From NCBI GenBank assembly GCA_048262455.1, contig JBLXFD010000003.1, positions 62,001 to 126,000 of the forward strand: DNA of 64,000 bases, read 5' to 3'. The notes under the pieces were generated by a model. It was not told the DNA's origin. It did no database searches and saw only the letters and a list, made by a program, of their open reading frames with translations. Shown here in pieces: positions 11,081 through 19,737 of the stretch. A program made the position numbers and the translations under genes. Numbering within the stretch: the first letter of the stretch is position 1; each line of letters opens with the position of its first letter. The DNA is from Psychromarinibacter sp048262455 (lineage in GTDB: Bacteria; Pseudomonadota; Alphaproteobacteria; Rhodobacterales; Rhodobacteraceae).

Positions 11081-11902
11081 TCAGTCCTGGAACACCGGCA
11101 GGTAGCGCGGCTCCAGCACCACCACCGTGGGGCGCGACGGCAGGCTGCGCAGCGACACCGTGTAGTCCTGCCCCGGGGCGCGCTGCACCGCGAATTCGTC
11201 GGACATCTCGGCCAGGAAAATCTCCAGCGCGCCGCGGCCGAACCAGTGCATGGGGATCACCACAGAGCTTTTCAGCCGCTTGAGGATCTTCACGATCACC
11301 GGGGTCGGCAGGGTCATGCCCCCGTCCACCGCCGCCATCACCACGTCCAGCCGCCCCAGCGCGGCATATTGCGCGTCGTTCGGCTCGTGGTGCAGGTGCC
11401 CGAGGTGGCCGATGCACAGCCCCTCCACCTCGAAGACGAAGATCGAGTTGCCGTTCCGCTCGCGCAGCCCCGCCCCGGCGCGGATATCGGTGGAGACGTT
11501 GCGGATCAGCATCTCGCCGAGGTCGAGGTGATGTTCCGCCCCCGTCTCGCCATCACCCCAGCCGCGCAGCACGTGCGGGATCGCGGGGTTCGGATTGACG
11601 GTCCAGTGGGTGGAGTGGGCGTGGTTCATGGTCACCACGTCGGGCAGGAAGTCTGCGGCGCCGATGTAGCCGTGGTAGTCGGTGATCGCGCTCAACCCGC
11701 CCGGCGTCTCGATCAGGAACATCGAGTGGTCGATGTAGGTCAGCCGGACGGAATACTCCGGCACCGGGTCGCCGTAGGCCGCGAGCTGCAGGTACTCCAG
11801 CCCCGGCGCGGCATCTGCGATGGCGATGCAGTGGCTGGGGCGGCGGTCCTGCGCGGCGGCGGCGGCGGGCAGCAGAAGCAGGGCGAGGACAAGACGAAGC
11901 AT
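11081..11902 (-). CDS. Exported MBL-fold metallohydrolase-like protein
   Basis: This 273-residue protein has a short signal peptide (MLRLVLALLLLPAAAAAQD) and a beta-lactamase-like layout: YIDHSMFLIETPGG, then TMNHAHSTHW in place of the canonical HxHxDH, and later GHLGHLHHEP and PMHWFGRG as possible metal-ligand histidines. The first motif lacks the usual Asp, so the metal site is atypical or the enzyme is a UlaG-like relative. The substrate is unknown. It faces carD tail to tail across a terminator. Confidence 0.65.
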   Translation of the reverse strand: MLRLVLALLLLPAAAAAQDRRPSHCIAIADAAPGLEYLQLAAYGDPVPEYSVRLTYIDHSMFLIETPGGLSAITDYHGYIGAADFLPDVVTMNHAHSTHWTVNPNPAIPHVLRGWGDGETGAEHHLDLGEMLIRNVSTDIRAGAGLRERNGNSIFVFEVEGLCIGHLGHLHHEPNDAQYAALGRLDVVMAAVDGGMTLPTPVIVKILKRLKSSVVIPMHWFGRGALEIFLAEMSDEFAVQRAPGQDYTVSLRSLPSRPTVVVLEPRYLPVFQD

Positions 11903-12008
11903 GGCAAACCTCCTGTTCGCCGCCAGTCTAGCGCCGCCCTACCCGATCGCAGAAGCCCCTTTGCACCGCGCCGATCACAGCCACGTCATCTGCCGCGAAA
12001 ACGCGCGG

Positions 12009-12593
12009 TCAGCCCACGTCGGTGCGCCCGCGCCGGTCGCCGCGCAGGTTGGCGTAAAGCACGTGGTTGCGCCAGCGGCCGTGGATCTGCAGGTAGCTCT
12101 GCGCCACCCCCTCGTACTTGAAGCCGGATTTTTCCAGCACCCCGCGCGAAGCGACGTTCTCTGGCAGGCAGGCGGCCTCGATCCGGCTGAGGTCGAGTTC
12201 GGTGAACCCGTAGTGCACCACCGCCTGGATCGCCTCGCGCATGTAGCCGAGGCGGGCGTAGGGCTCGCCGATCCAGTAACCCAGCGTGCCCGACTGCGCC
12301 GGGCCGCGGCGGATGTTGTCCAGCGTGATCGCCCCCAGCAGCACCTCGCCCTCCAGCCGGAACAGGAACAGCGGCACCGCGCTAGCGGTGGCGATCGAGC
12401 GGGTGGACCAGTAGACGCGGTTGGTGAAGGCCTTGCGCGTCAGGTGGTCGGGCGACCAAGTGGGTTCCCACGGCTTGAGGAAGGTGGCGCTGGTCTGGCG
12501 CAGACCGGCCCAGGCGCGGAAATCACCGTGCTGCGGCGGGCGCAGGATCATCCGTTCCGTGACAAGACGCAGCTTGCGACGTCGGGTCAGCAT
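12009..12593 (-). CDS. GNAT acetyltransferase, RimJ/RimL-like
   Basis: This 194-residue acetyltransferase has the RimJ-type opening (RLVTERMILRPP), the acetyl-CoA-binding strand-loop GTLGYWIGEPYARLGYMREA, and a late NVASRGVLEKSGFKYEG motif, matching ribosomal-protein N-acetyltransferases. It probably acetylates a protein N-terminus. The start codon overlaps the stop of the M16 peptidase gene by one base (TGATG), placing it at the end of the thrC-peptidase transcription unit. Confidence 0.85.
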   Translation of the reverse strand: MLTRRRKLRLVTERMILRPPQHGDFRAWAGLRQTSATFLKPWEPTWSPDHLTRKAFTNRVYWSTRSIATASAVPLFLFRLEGEVLLGAITLDNIRRGPAQSGTLGYWIGEPYARLGYMREAIQAVVHYGFTELDLSRIEAACLPENVASRGVLEKSGFKYEGVAQSYLQIHGRWRNHVLYANLRGDRRGRTDVG

Positions 12594-13855
12594 CAGGCAG
12601 CCAGACGCTCCCGCAGGGCCGCCATGCGCGGCGCGTGCTCGACGGGCCCGTACATGGTCAGCGCGGCCTTCGATTCGCCCGCCACCTGCGCGGCGAAGGC
12701 GGCGACGTCGGCGGTGGTGACGGCCTCGATCCGCTCCACCACCTCGTCCAGCGAGGGCACGCGGTCCCAGATCGACAGCAGCCGTGCCAGGCGCTCGGCG
12801 CGGGCCGAGGGGCTTTCCAGCCCCATCAGCAGCCCGGCCTTCATCTGCGCGCGGGCGCGGGCGACCTCGGCGTCGGACATGTCGTCGGCGGCGCGCTTCA
12901 TCTCGTCCATGGTCAGGCCCGCAAGATCGCCGATCTGGTCGGCCGCGGTGCCGGCGTAGATCGTGGTCAGGCCGGTGTCCGCATAGGCCCCGGTCTGCGC
13001 GAAGATCGTGTAGCACAGCCCCCGACGCTCCCGCGCCTCCTGGAACAGGCGCGAGGACATGCCGCCGCCCAGGGCGGTGGAGTAGATCTGCGCGGTATAG
13101 ATCGCCTCGTCCCGGTAACCCGGCGTCTCGAAGGCAAGGGCGAAGTGCACCTGCTCCAGCGGCCGGACCTCCATCCGCTCGCCGCCCAGGAACTTCGCCG
13201 GCTCCAGCAGCTCTGCCGGGCCGCGCGGCAGGTGGCCGAACAGCTTATCCGCCTCGGCGACGATGGCGTCGTGGTCGACGGAACCGGCGGCGGCGAGGAT
13301 CATCTTCTCGGGGCCGTAATGTTCGCGCACGAAGGAGGACAGGTCCTCGCGGGAAAAGCCGCGTACCCGTTCGGCGGGGCCGAGGATCGACCGGCCCAGC
13401 GCCTGCTCCGGGTAGGCGACCTCCTGCAGCCAGTCAAAGACCACGTCGTCGGGGGTGTCCAGCACCTGCCCGATCTCCTGCAGGATCACCCCGCGCTCAA
13501 CCTCGATCTCCTGCGCGTCGAAGTTCGGGTTGAGGACGATGTCGCTGATCACGTCCAGCGCCAGCGGCACGTCATCCTCCAGCACCCGGCCGTAGTAGGC
13601 AGTCATCTCGCGGCTGGTATAGGCGTTGATGTAGCCGCCGACGTCCTCGATCTCCTCGGCGATCTGCAGGGCGCTGCGGGTGCGGGTGCCCTTGAACGCC
13701 ATGTGCTCGAGGAAGTGCGCGATTCCATTCTGCTCCACCCGTTCGTGCCGGCCGCCGGCCATCACCCAGATGCCCAGCGAGGCCGATTTCATCGACGGCA
13801 TGAGTTCCGTCACGATACGGAAGCCGTTGGGCAGAGTGTGGATCCTGACGCTCAC
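12593..13855 (-). CDS. M16-family zinc peptidase (processing-peptidase type)
   Basis: This 420-residue peptidase contains the inverted zinc motif HxxEH as HFLEH (H47, E50, H51) and a downstream EVERGVILQEI segment carrying the third ligand. It resembles the beta subunit of mitochondrial processing peptidase and bacterial PepR. The start is GTG, overlapping the thrC stop by four bases (GTGA), so translation is coupled. The thrC-M16-GNAT order downstream of cytochrome oxidase genes is a conserved arrangement in this group. The physiological substrate is not known. Confidence 0.9.
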   Translation of the reverse strand: MSVRIHTLPNGFRIVTELMPSMKSASLGIWVMAGGRHERVEQNGIAHFLEHMAFKGTRTRSALQIAEEIEDVGGYINAYTSREMTAYYGRVLEDDVPLALDVISDIVLNPNFDAQEIEVERGVILQEIGQVLDTPDDVVFDWLQEVAYPEQALGRSILGPAERVRGFSREDLSSFVREHYGPEKMILAAAGSVDHDAIVAEADKLFGHLPRGPAELLEPAKFLGGERMEVRPLEQVHFALAFETPGYRDEAIYTAQIYSTALGGGMSSRLFQEARERRGLCYTIFAQTGAYADTGLTTIYAGTAADQIGDLAGLTMDEMKRAADDMSDAEVARARAQMKAGLLMGLESPSARAERLARLLSIWDRVPSLDEVVERIEAVTTADVAAFAAQVAGESKAALTMYGPVEHAPRMAALRERLAA

Positions 13856-15240
13856 GTGGCGATACGCTCCCTGATCAGCTTCTGGATGGCGCCAAGGTCG
13901 TTCTCGACACTGGTGACACGTTCCGACCGGTCATAAAGGTCGGCCATGCGAATGGGAAGGGGGGGCCGCGTGCCGGTGGCGGCCTCGACCGCGTCGGGGA
14001 ACTTGGCGGGATGCGCGGTGGCAAGCGTGATCATCGGAGTGGCGCCAAGGTTCTCGCCGGCCACCTTCACGCCCACGGCACTGTGGGGGCACAGCACCTC
14101 GCCGGTGGCGGCGTGCTGGTGGCGGATGGTGGCGGTGGTTTCCTCCTCCGAAGCGCGGCCGGAATCGAAGACCGCCCGCAGCGCCTGCAGCGCGCCCTGG
14201 CTGACGGTGAAACCGCCGCCGGTCTTCAGCGCCTCCATCTCGTGCGCCACGGCGGCGGCATCGCCGGAATAGGCATAGTACAGCGCCCGCTCGAAGTTCG
14301 AGGAAACCTGGATGTCCATCGAGGGGCTGATCGACGGACTCACCCCCTGCTTTTCATGCGCGCCGGTCTGCAGCGTGCGGTGCAGGATATCGTTGTGGTT
14401 GGTGGCGATCACCAGCCGTTCCACCGGCAGGCCCATTTCCCGGGCGATGTAGCCGGCGAAGATGTCGCCGAAATTGCCGGTGGGCACGGTGAAGGACACC
14501 TTGCGGTGCGGCGCACCCAGCGAGACGGCGGCGCTGAAGTAGTAGACCACCTGCGCCAGCACCCGCGCCCAATTGATGGAGTTCACGCCCGCCAGCCGCA
14601 CCTCGTCGCGGAACCCGAAGTCGTTGAACATGTCCTTCAGCGCGGCCTGGCAGTCGTCGAAGTCGCCCTTGACCGCCAGCGCGTGGACGTTGGCCTCGGA
14701 CGGCGTGGTCATCTGCCGGCGCTGCACCTCGCTGACGCGGCCCTCGGGGAACAGGATGAAGACGTCGACGTTATCCAGCCCCCGGAACGCCTCGATCGCG
14801 GCGCTGCCGGTGTCGCCGGAGGTGGCGCCGACGATGGTCACCCGCTCACCCCGCCGGGTCAGCGCGGCCTGGAACAGCTGGCCGATCAGCTGCATGGCGA
14901 AGTCCTTGAAGGCCAGCGTCGGGCCGTGGAACAGCTCCAGCAGGAAATGGTTCGGCGCCAGCTGCTTCAGCGGCGCGCGGGCGGGGTGGCCGAAGCCCTC
15001 GTAGGCGCGGGCGATGATGGCGCGGAACACGTCCTCGGCAAAGCAGTCGCCGACGAAGGGGCGCATCACGCGAAAGGCGATCTCCTCGTAGCTTTCCCCC
15101 GCCAGCGCGGCGATGTCGGCGGCGCTCATCTGCGGGATCGTCTCTGGCAGGTAGAGCCCGCCGTCGCGCGCCAGTCCGGTCAGCATCGCTTCTTCGAAGG
15201 ACAGGACGGGCGCCTGGCCGCGGGTGGAGATATATCGCAT
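13852..15240 (-). CDS. thrC: Threonine synthase
   Basis: This 462-residue PLP enzyme has the lyase motif GPTLAFKDFAMQ with the Schiff-base lysine at K112, an N-terminal MRYISTRGQAP typical of long-form threonine synthases, and the phosphate-binding ATSGDTGSAA. It converts O-phosphohomoserine to threonine in the cytoplasm. It lies 12 bp downstream of the SURF1 gene on the same strand, so it may be read through from the cytochrome oxidase operon. Confidence 0.95.
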   Translation of the reverse strand: MRYISTRGQAPVLSFEEAMLTGLARDGGLYLPETIPQMSAADIAALAGESYEEIAFRVMRPFVGDCFAEDVFRAIIARAYEGFGHPARAPLKQLAPNHFLLELFHGPTLAFKDFAMQLIGQLFQAALTRRGERVTIVGATSGDTGSAAIEAFRGLDNVDVFILFPEGRVSEVQRRQMTTPSEANVHALAVKGDFDDCQAALKDMFNDFGFRDEVRLAGVNSINWARVLAQVVYYFSAAVSLGAPHRKVSFTVPTGNFGDIFAGYIAREMGLPVERLVIATNHNDILHRTLQTGAHEKQGVSPSISPSMDIQVSSNFERALYYAYSGDAAAVAHEMEALKTGGGFTVSQGALQALRAVFDSGRASEEETTATIRHQHAATGEVLCPHSAVGVKVAGENLGATPMITLATAHPAKFPDAVEAATGTRPPLPIRMADLYDRSERVTSVENDLGAIQKLIRERIAT

Positions 15241-15252
15241 GGGGTATCCGTT

Positions 15253-15915
15253 TCAGTCTATCCGGCGGGTGATACGCCACAGCCACAGCCCTGTCATCCC
15301 CGCCCAGGCGAGGGCGAGCGAAAACCATGTGAGGGCATATTGCAGGTGGTTGTTGGGGATGCCGGCGGTGTCCACGGGCTGCGGCCGCACCGGGGGATCC
15401 GCCTCGGTAGTGGTGCGCAGGATCACCAGCAGCGGCTCGGTGTCCAGCGCGGCGGCCATGGCCGGGACGTCGCGGGCGAACCAGTAGTTGCGGGCGAGGT
15501 CCGGGTCGGGGGTGAAGCTGTCGGTCTCCTGCACGGTGCGGAAGTTGCCGGTGATGCGTGCCTCGACAGGCGGGCGCGGCGCGTCCTTGTCCTCCACCGG
15601 CACCGCGCCGCGGTCCAGCAGCACCCGGCGGCCCCCGGTCTCGAAGACCGAGACGATGCGGAAGGCGGCGCCGATGGGCTTGATCGAGGTCAGCACGTGG
15701 GCCTCCTCGCCGGTGATCCGCCCTTCCGCCTCGACCGCCTGGAATTCCTCCAGCGGGCCCGAGAGCAGCGGCACCGGGTCGGCGGCGATCTGCGCCTCGA
15801 TCTGCGCCAGGATCGCGGATTTCCACGCCAGCCGCTGCACCTGCCAGACACCGAGGCCGATCAGGATCGCCACGCCGGCGAGGCCGAACATCAGGGGAAG
15901 GAACAGGCGGCGCAT
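15253..15915 (-). CDS. SURF1-family cytochrome oxidase assembly protein
   Basis: This protein of about 220 residues has a transmembrane helix at each end (LFLPLMFGLAGVAILIGLGVW and NHLQYALTWFSLALAWAGMTG) and the SURF1 motifs LGVWQVQRLAWK near the N-terminus and NNHLQYA near the end. SURF1 assists heme a insertion into subunit I of aa3 oxidases. The start at 15915 removes a long non-conserved upstream reading. It follows ctaE by 83 bp. Confidence 0.92.
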   Translation of the reverse strand: MRRLFLPLMFGLAGVAILIGLGVWQVQRLAWKSAILAQIEAQIAADPVPLLSGPLEEFQAVEAEGRITGEEAHVLTSIKPIGAAFRIVSVFETGGRRVLLDRGAVPVEDKDAPRPPVEARITGNFRTVQETDSFTPDPDLARNYWFARDVPAMAAALDTEPLLVILRTTTEADPPVRPQPVDTAGIPNNHLQYALTWFSLALAWAGMTGLWLWRITRRID

Positions 15916-15998
15916 GGCGGTCCTCAAAGGCAGGGGGCGCAGGATGACCCCGCGCCCCCGGTTTCGCATTCTGCCGCGGCCCCGGGGGACCGCCGGGG

Positions 15999-16799
15999 TC
16001 AGGACCCCCAGATGTAGATCGCGGCGAAGAGGAACAGCCAGACCACGTCGACGAAGTGCCAGTACCAGGCGGCGGCCTCGAAGCCGATGTGCTTTTCCGG
16101 GGTGAAGTGCCCCGCCAGCGCCCGTAGCAGGCAGACCGCCAGGAAGACCGTGCCGATCACCACGTGCGCGCCGTGAAAGCCGGTCGCCATGAAGAAGTTG
16201 GCGCCGTAGATGTTGCCGGCGAAGCCGAAGGAGGCGTGGCCGTACTCGTAGGCCTGGAAGAAGGTGAACAGCACCCCCAGCGCGATCGCCAGGATCAGGC
16301 CGTTTACCAGGTCCTTGCGGTTGTTCTCGTGCGCCAGCGCGTGGTGCGCCCAGGTCGCCGCGGCGCCGGAGCACAGCAGGATCAGGGTGTTGATCAGCGG
16401 CAGGTGCCAGGGATCGAAGGTCTCGATGTTCGCCGGGGGCCAGACCATGTACTCGGCGGGGGTCAGGTCGCCGCCGGGGTACATGGCGTGCTTGAAGAAC
16501 GACCAGAACCAGGCGGCGAAGAACATCACCTCGGACATGATGAACATGATGAAGCCATAGCGCAGGCCGATCCGCACCACCGGGGTGTGGTCGCCCTGGT
16601 TGCTTTCCGCCACCACCTCGGACCACCAGGCGAACATGGTGTAGAGCACGCCGACCAGGCCGATCAGCATCATCCACGGACCCTTGTCGTGGAAGAACAT
16701 CACGGCCCCGAAAAGCATGATGAAGGAGGCCACGGCGCCGGCGAAGGGCCAGATCGACGGCGGCAGGATGTGGTAGTCGTGGTTCTTGCTGTGCGCCAT
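15999..16799 (-). CDS. ctaE: Cytochrome c oxidase subunit III
   Basis: This 266-residue membrane protein has seven predicted helices and the subunit III signatures KNHDYHILPPSIWPF at the N-terminus, FFAAWFWSFF, GFHGAHVVIGT and the terminal YWHFVDVVWLFLF. It is a core subunit of the aa3-type proton-pumping oxidase in the cytoplasmic membrane. It follows ctaG by 27 bp in the same operon. Confidence 0.97.
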   Translation of the reverse strand: MAHSKNHDYHILPPSIWPFAGAVASFIMLFGAVMFFHDKGPWMMLIGLVGVLYTMFAWWSEVVAESNQGDHTPVVRIGLRYGFIMFIMSEVMFFAAWFWSFFKHAMYPGGDLTPAEYMVWPPANIETFDPWHLPLINTLILLCSGAAATWAHHALAHENNRKDLVNGLILAIALGVLFTFFQAYEYGHASFGFAGNIYGANFFMATGFHGAHVVIGTVFLAVCLLRALAGHFTPEKHIGFEAAAWYWHFVDVVWLFLFAAIYIWGS

Positions 16800-16826
16800 G
16801 GAAAGCGTTTCCTCGTCTTCGCGTGG

Positions 16827-17405
16827 TTAATCCTTGTAGACCGGTCCGTCCTCGCCCGCCAGCGCGGCGTGGGCCTCGGGAAGGTCGATCTCGTAGAAGG
16901 TGTAGCTGAGCGTGATGCGGTTCACGTACTTCGCGTCCCGGTCGGTGGCGATCTCGGGGTCGACGTAGAAGGTCACCGGCATCTGCACCACCTCGCCCGG
17001 CTGCAGCACCTGCTCGGTGAAGCAGAAGCAGTCGATCTTGGTGAAGAAGCCGCCCGCCTCGTAGGGGGTGACGTTGTAGCTGGCCTGCCCGGCGACGGGA
17101 CGGTCGGTGTCGTTGCGCGCCTCGTAGAAGGCCAGCCCGGTCTCGCCGATGCGGATCTCCATCTCGCGCTGCATCGGCTTGAAGGACCAGGGCATCCCCC
17201 GGTCCAGTGAGGCGTCGAAGCGGATCTTGATGGTGCGATCCAGCACCTCGTCCGACCCGGCGCTGGCGACCCCGGGGGTGCCGGAAAAGCCGGTGACGCG
17301 GCAGAACCAGTCGTAGAAGGGCACCGAGGCCCAGGCCAGCCCGCCCATCAGCACCACGACGCCCACCGTCAGCGCGGCGGTCTTCTGCGGTCCCTGCAGG
17401 CTCAT
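16827..17405 (-). CDS. ctaG: Cytochrome c oxidase assembly protein CtaG/Cox11
   Basis: This 192-residue protein has one N-terminal membrane anchor (residues about 10-28) followed by VPFYDWFCRVTGF and a periplasmic domain with the copper-binding CFCFTEQ motif, both diagnostic for Cox11. It delivers copper to the CuB site of subunit I. The start codon overlaps the stop of the upstream small gene (ATGA). Confidence 0.96.
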   Translation of the reverse strand: MSLQGPQKTAALTVGVVVLMGGLAWASVPFYDWFCRVTGFSGTPGVASAGSDEVLDRTIKIRFDASLDRGMPWSFKPMQREMEIRIGETGLAFYEARNDTDRPVAGQASYNVTPYEAGGFFTKIDCFCFTEQVLQPGEVVQMPVTFYVDPEIATDRDAKYVNRITLSYTFYEIDLPEAHAALAGEDGPVYKD

Positions 17406-17593
17406 TTCGCGCCCTCCACCGGCAGCGCGGTGGCGCGCGGCTGGTGGTCGAAGCCTTCGACCGGCCCGGCGTTGCGGATCTTCACCACGCTCAGCGCGAA
17501 GACCACGGCGACGAAGGCCACCAGCGCCAGCCCCACGCCGAGGTTCCGCGAGAAGCGGCGGCGGTGCATGTCATGTTCGGCCTGGATCGGCAT
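17402..17593 (-). CDS. Small single-pass membrane protein between ctaB and ctaG
   Basis: This protein of about 63 residues has a basic N-terminus (DMHRRRFSRNLG), one transmembrane helix (VGLALVAFVAVVFALSVV) and a short periplasmic tail. It occupies the place of the small ORF seen between ctaB and ctaG in related bacteria (CoxF/CtaF-like). The start shares a TGATG junction with the ctaB stop; an ATG six bases upstream is an alternative. The stop overlaps ctaG. A role in oxidase assembly is inferred from position only. Confidence 0.7.
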   Translation of the reverse strand: MPIQAEHDMHRRRFSRNLGVGLALVAFVAVVFALSVVKIRNAGPVEGFDHQPRATALPVEGAK

Positions 17594-18537
17594 CACCATC
17601 CCCCCAATCCGTAGCCGCGCAGCGTCGACTCGACCAGCAGCGCGCCGAAGTGCAGGAAGAGGTAGGACAGCGACAGGCGGAACACCTTGCGCTCGGTCCG
17701 GTAGCCATCGGCCTCGGCCGCCGGCTCGTCCCGCCGCCACAGGTCCCAGGCGCCCTTGAGGAACAGCGCGTTCAGCCCCAGCGAGACCACCATGTAGACC
17801 GGCCCGCCGATCGAAGTCAGCCCCAGCCCCAGCGCCACCGGCACCAGCAGCACGGTATAGGCCAGCACGTGGTTGCGCGTGGCGCGGCGGCCGTGGGTGA
17901 CGGTCAGCATCGGCACCTTCGCCGCGTCGTAGTCGGACTTCATGAACAGCGCCAGCGCCCAGAAGTGCGGCGGGGTCCACATGAAGATCAGCGCGAACAT
18001 CAGCACCGATTCGACCGAAACGCCGCCGGTGGCCACGGCCCAGCCGATCATCGGGGGGAAGGCGCCCGCGGCGCCGCCGATGACGATGTTCTGCGGCGTC
18101 CAGCGCTTCAGCCACATGGTGTAGACCACGGCGTAGAAGAAGATCGTGAAGGCCAGCAGCCCGGCCGCCAGCAGGTTGGCCGCCAGCGCCAGCATCACCA
18201 CCGCCATGCCCGACAGCGCGGCGCCGATCGCCAGCGCCTCGCCCGCCTCGATGCGGCCCGAGGGGACGGGGCGCTTCGCCGTGCGCTTCATCACCGCGTC
18301 GATGTCCGCGTCCCACCACATGTTCAGCGCGCCCGAGGCGCCGGCGCCGATGGCGATGAACAGCAGCGAGGACAGCGCGACCACGGGGTGCACCGGCACC
18401 GGCGCGACAACCAGCCCGACCAGCGCGGTGAAGATCACCAGCGACATCACCCGCGGCTTGAGCAGGGCGAAGTAGTCGCCGAAGCCCGCCTCGTGCTCGA
18501 AATCCGTTGCTTTCGCGTCGCTCATCAGCCGTTCCAT
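17593..18537 (-). CDS. ctaB: Protoheme IX farnesyltransferase (heme O synthase)
   Basis: This UbiA-family membrane enzyme of 314 residues makes heme O from protoheme and farnesyl diphosphate for heme A synthesis. The prenyl-diphosphate motif NMWWDADIDAVMKRT and the RP(V/L)PSGR segment are present, with about nine membrane helices. The start may be ATG 18537 or 18525 (MSDAK); both have a weak GGAACGG site. It lies 127 bp after ctaC. That gap is GC-rich with no recognisable gene. Confidence 0.95.
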   Translation of the reverse strand: MERLMSDAKATDFEHEAGFGDYFALLKPRVMSLVIFTALVGLVVAPVPVHPVVALSSLLFIAIGAGASGALNMWWDADIDAVMKRTAKRPVPSGRIEAGEALAIGAALSGMAVVMLALAANLLAAGLLAFTIFFYAVVYTMWLKRWTPQNIVIGGAAGAFPPMIGWAVATGGVSVESVLMFALIFMWTPPHFWALALFMKSDYDAAKVPMLTVTHGRRATRNHVLAYTVLLVPVALGLGLTSIGGPVYMVVSLGLNALFLKGAWDLWRRDEPAAEADGYRTERKVFRLSLSYLFLHFGALLVESTLRGYGLGGW

Positions 18538-18664
18538 GCAGCGGGGCGCGCCGTTCCGGCCCGCCCGCTGTCCTTCGCCAGATCCTGCGGCGCGCGGCCT
18601 GCGCGCCGACCCGTGTCATCCGTGCCCCGGCGCGCCCCGGCAACCGCCGCGCGCGCCGCGGCCA

Positions 18665-19540
18665 TCACTCGGCCGCCGCCACCTCGACCGCGCGGGGGCG
18701 CGGGTTCTCCGCGAAGTCCTGCGCGGGGCCGTTCAGCCAGGCGTCGTATTCCTGCTGGCTGACCGCCTTCACGGTGATCGGCATGTAGGCATGGTCCTTG
18801 CCGCACAGTTCCGAGCACTGGCCGAAGTAGATGCCTTCCATCCCCGGCGCGACCTCGAACCACAGTTCCGCCAGCCGGCCCGGCACGCCGTCCTGCTTCA
18901 CCCCGAAGGCGGGGATGGTCCACGAATGGATCACGTCGGCGGCGGTCACCTGCATCACGATGGTCTTGCCGGTGGGGATCACCACGGCGGTGTCGGTGGC
19001 CAGCAGGTACTCGTCCGGCATGTAGCCGTTCTCTTCCAGCTCGTCCTTGGCCAGCATGTAGCTGTCGAAGGTCAGCCCCTGGTCGGGGTACTCGTAGCTC
19101 CAGAACCACTGCTGCCCGGTGACCTTGATCAGCAGGTCGGCGTCCGGGATCTCCTGCTGCTTGAACAGGGTCGGCAGGCTGAAGGCGCCGATGAAAACCA
19201 GCACCACGATCGGCACCAGGGTCCAGGTGACCTCCAGCGGCGAATTGTGGGTGAAGGTCGCCGGCTTGGGGTTGGCGCGCTGGTTGTAGCGCAGGATCAC
19301 GATGGCCAGCAGCAGCATGACGAAGACCACGATGGCGACGCAGACCGCCAGCAGCATCCCGTCCAGCCACTGCAGGTCCGCGGCCACCTCGGTCGCGGCG
19401 GGCTGGAAGTTGATGCCGTCCTGGTCCGGCTTGCCGATGCGCGGAAGCCCGTCCAGACCGTCCTGCGCCATGGCGATACCCGACCAGAGCGTTGCGGTGA
19501 GGGCGGCCCCGAGGCCCGCGAGAATGCTGTTGACGCGCAT
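18665..19540 (-). CDS. ctaC: Cytochrome c oxidase subunit II
   Basis: This 291-residue subunit carries the binuclear CuA site: the terminal GQCSELCGKDHAYMP holds the two bridging cysteines, His and Met ligands. An N-terminal signal peptide (ending near MAQDG) is followed by two transmembrane helices, then a periplasmic cupredoxin domain. It accepts electrons from cytochrome c. The MRVNS start at 19540 was chosen because GGAAG lies upstream and the signal peptide begins there. First gene of the minus-strand oxidase operon, divergent from tldD. Confidence 0.96.
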   Translation of the reverse strand: MRVNSILAGLGAALTATLWSGIAMAQDGLDGLPRIGKPDQDGINFQPAATEVAADLQWLDGMLLAVCVAIVVFVMLLLAIVILRYNQRANPKPATFTHNSPLEVTWTLVPIVVLVFIGAFSLPTLFKQQEIPDADLLIKVTGQQWFWSYEYPDQGLTFDSYMLAKDELEENGYMPDEYLLATDTAVVIPTGKTIVMQVTAADVIHSWTIPAFGVKQDGVPGRLAELWFEVAPGMEGIYFGQCSELCGKDHAYMPITVKAVSQQEYDAWLNGPAQDFAENPRPRAVEVAAAE

Positions 19541-19737
19541 GTCCACTTCCTGTCCGGCTGGGCGGCCCTGGCCGCCGCGATTGACGGGCGCCCGCTGGCC
19601 TGCGGGGAATCCCGTTGTGTCTGCGCGGTGTGAAACCATATTAGATGGGCGCGCTCAAGCATATCTGTTGCGGCATTGCGCCCCATTCGCCCGCGCCCGC
19701 CGCGGTGCGCCCGCCGACCTCTGCACAGGATCGCCCC

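Noticed and set aside
14011..16017. A 668-codon plus-strand frame across thrC and SURF1
   Set aside because: Both genes on the minus strand have full motifs; the plus frame has none and spans several unrelated genes.
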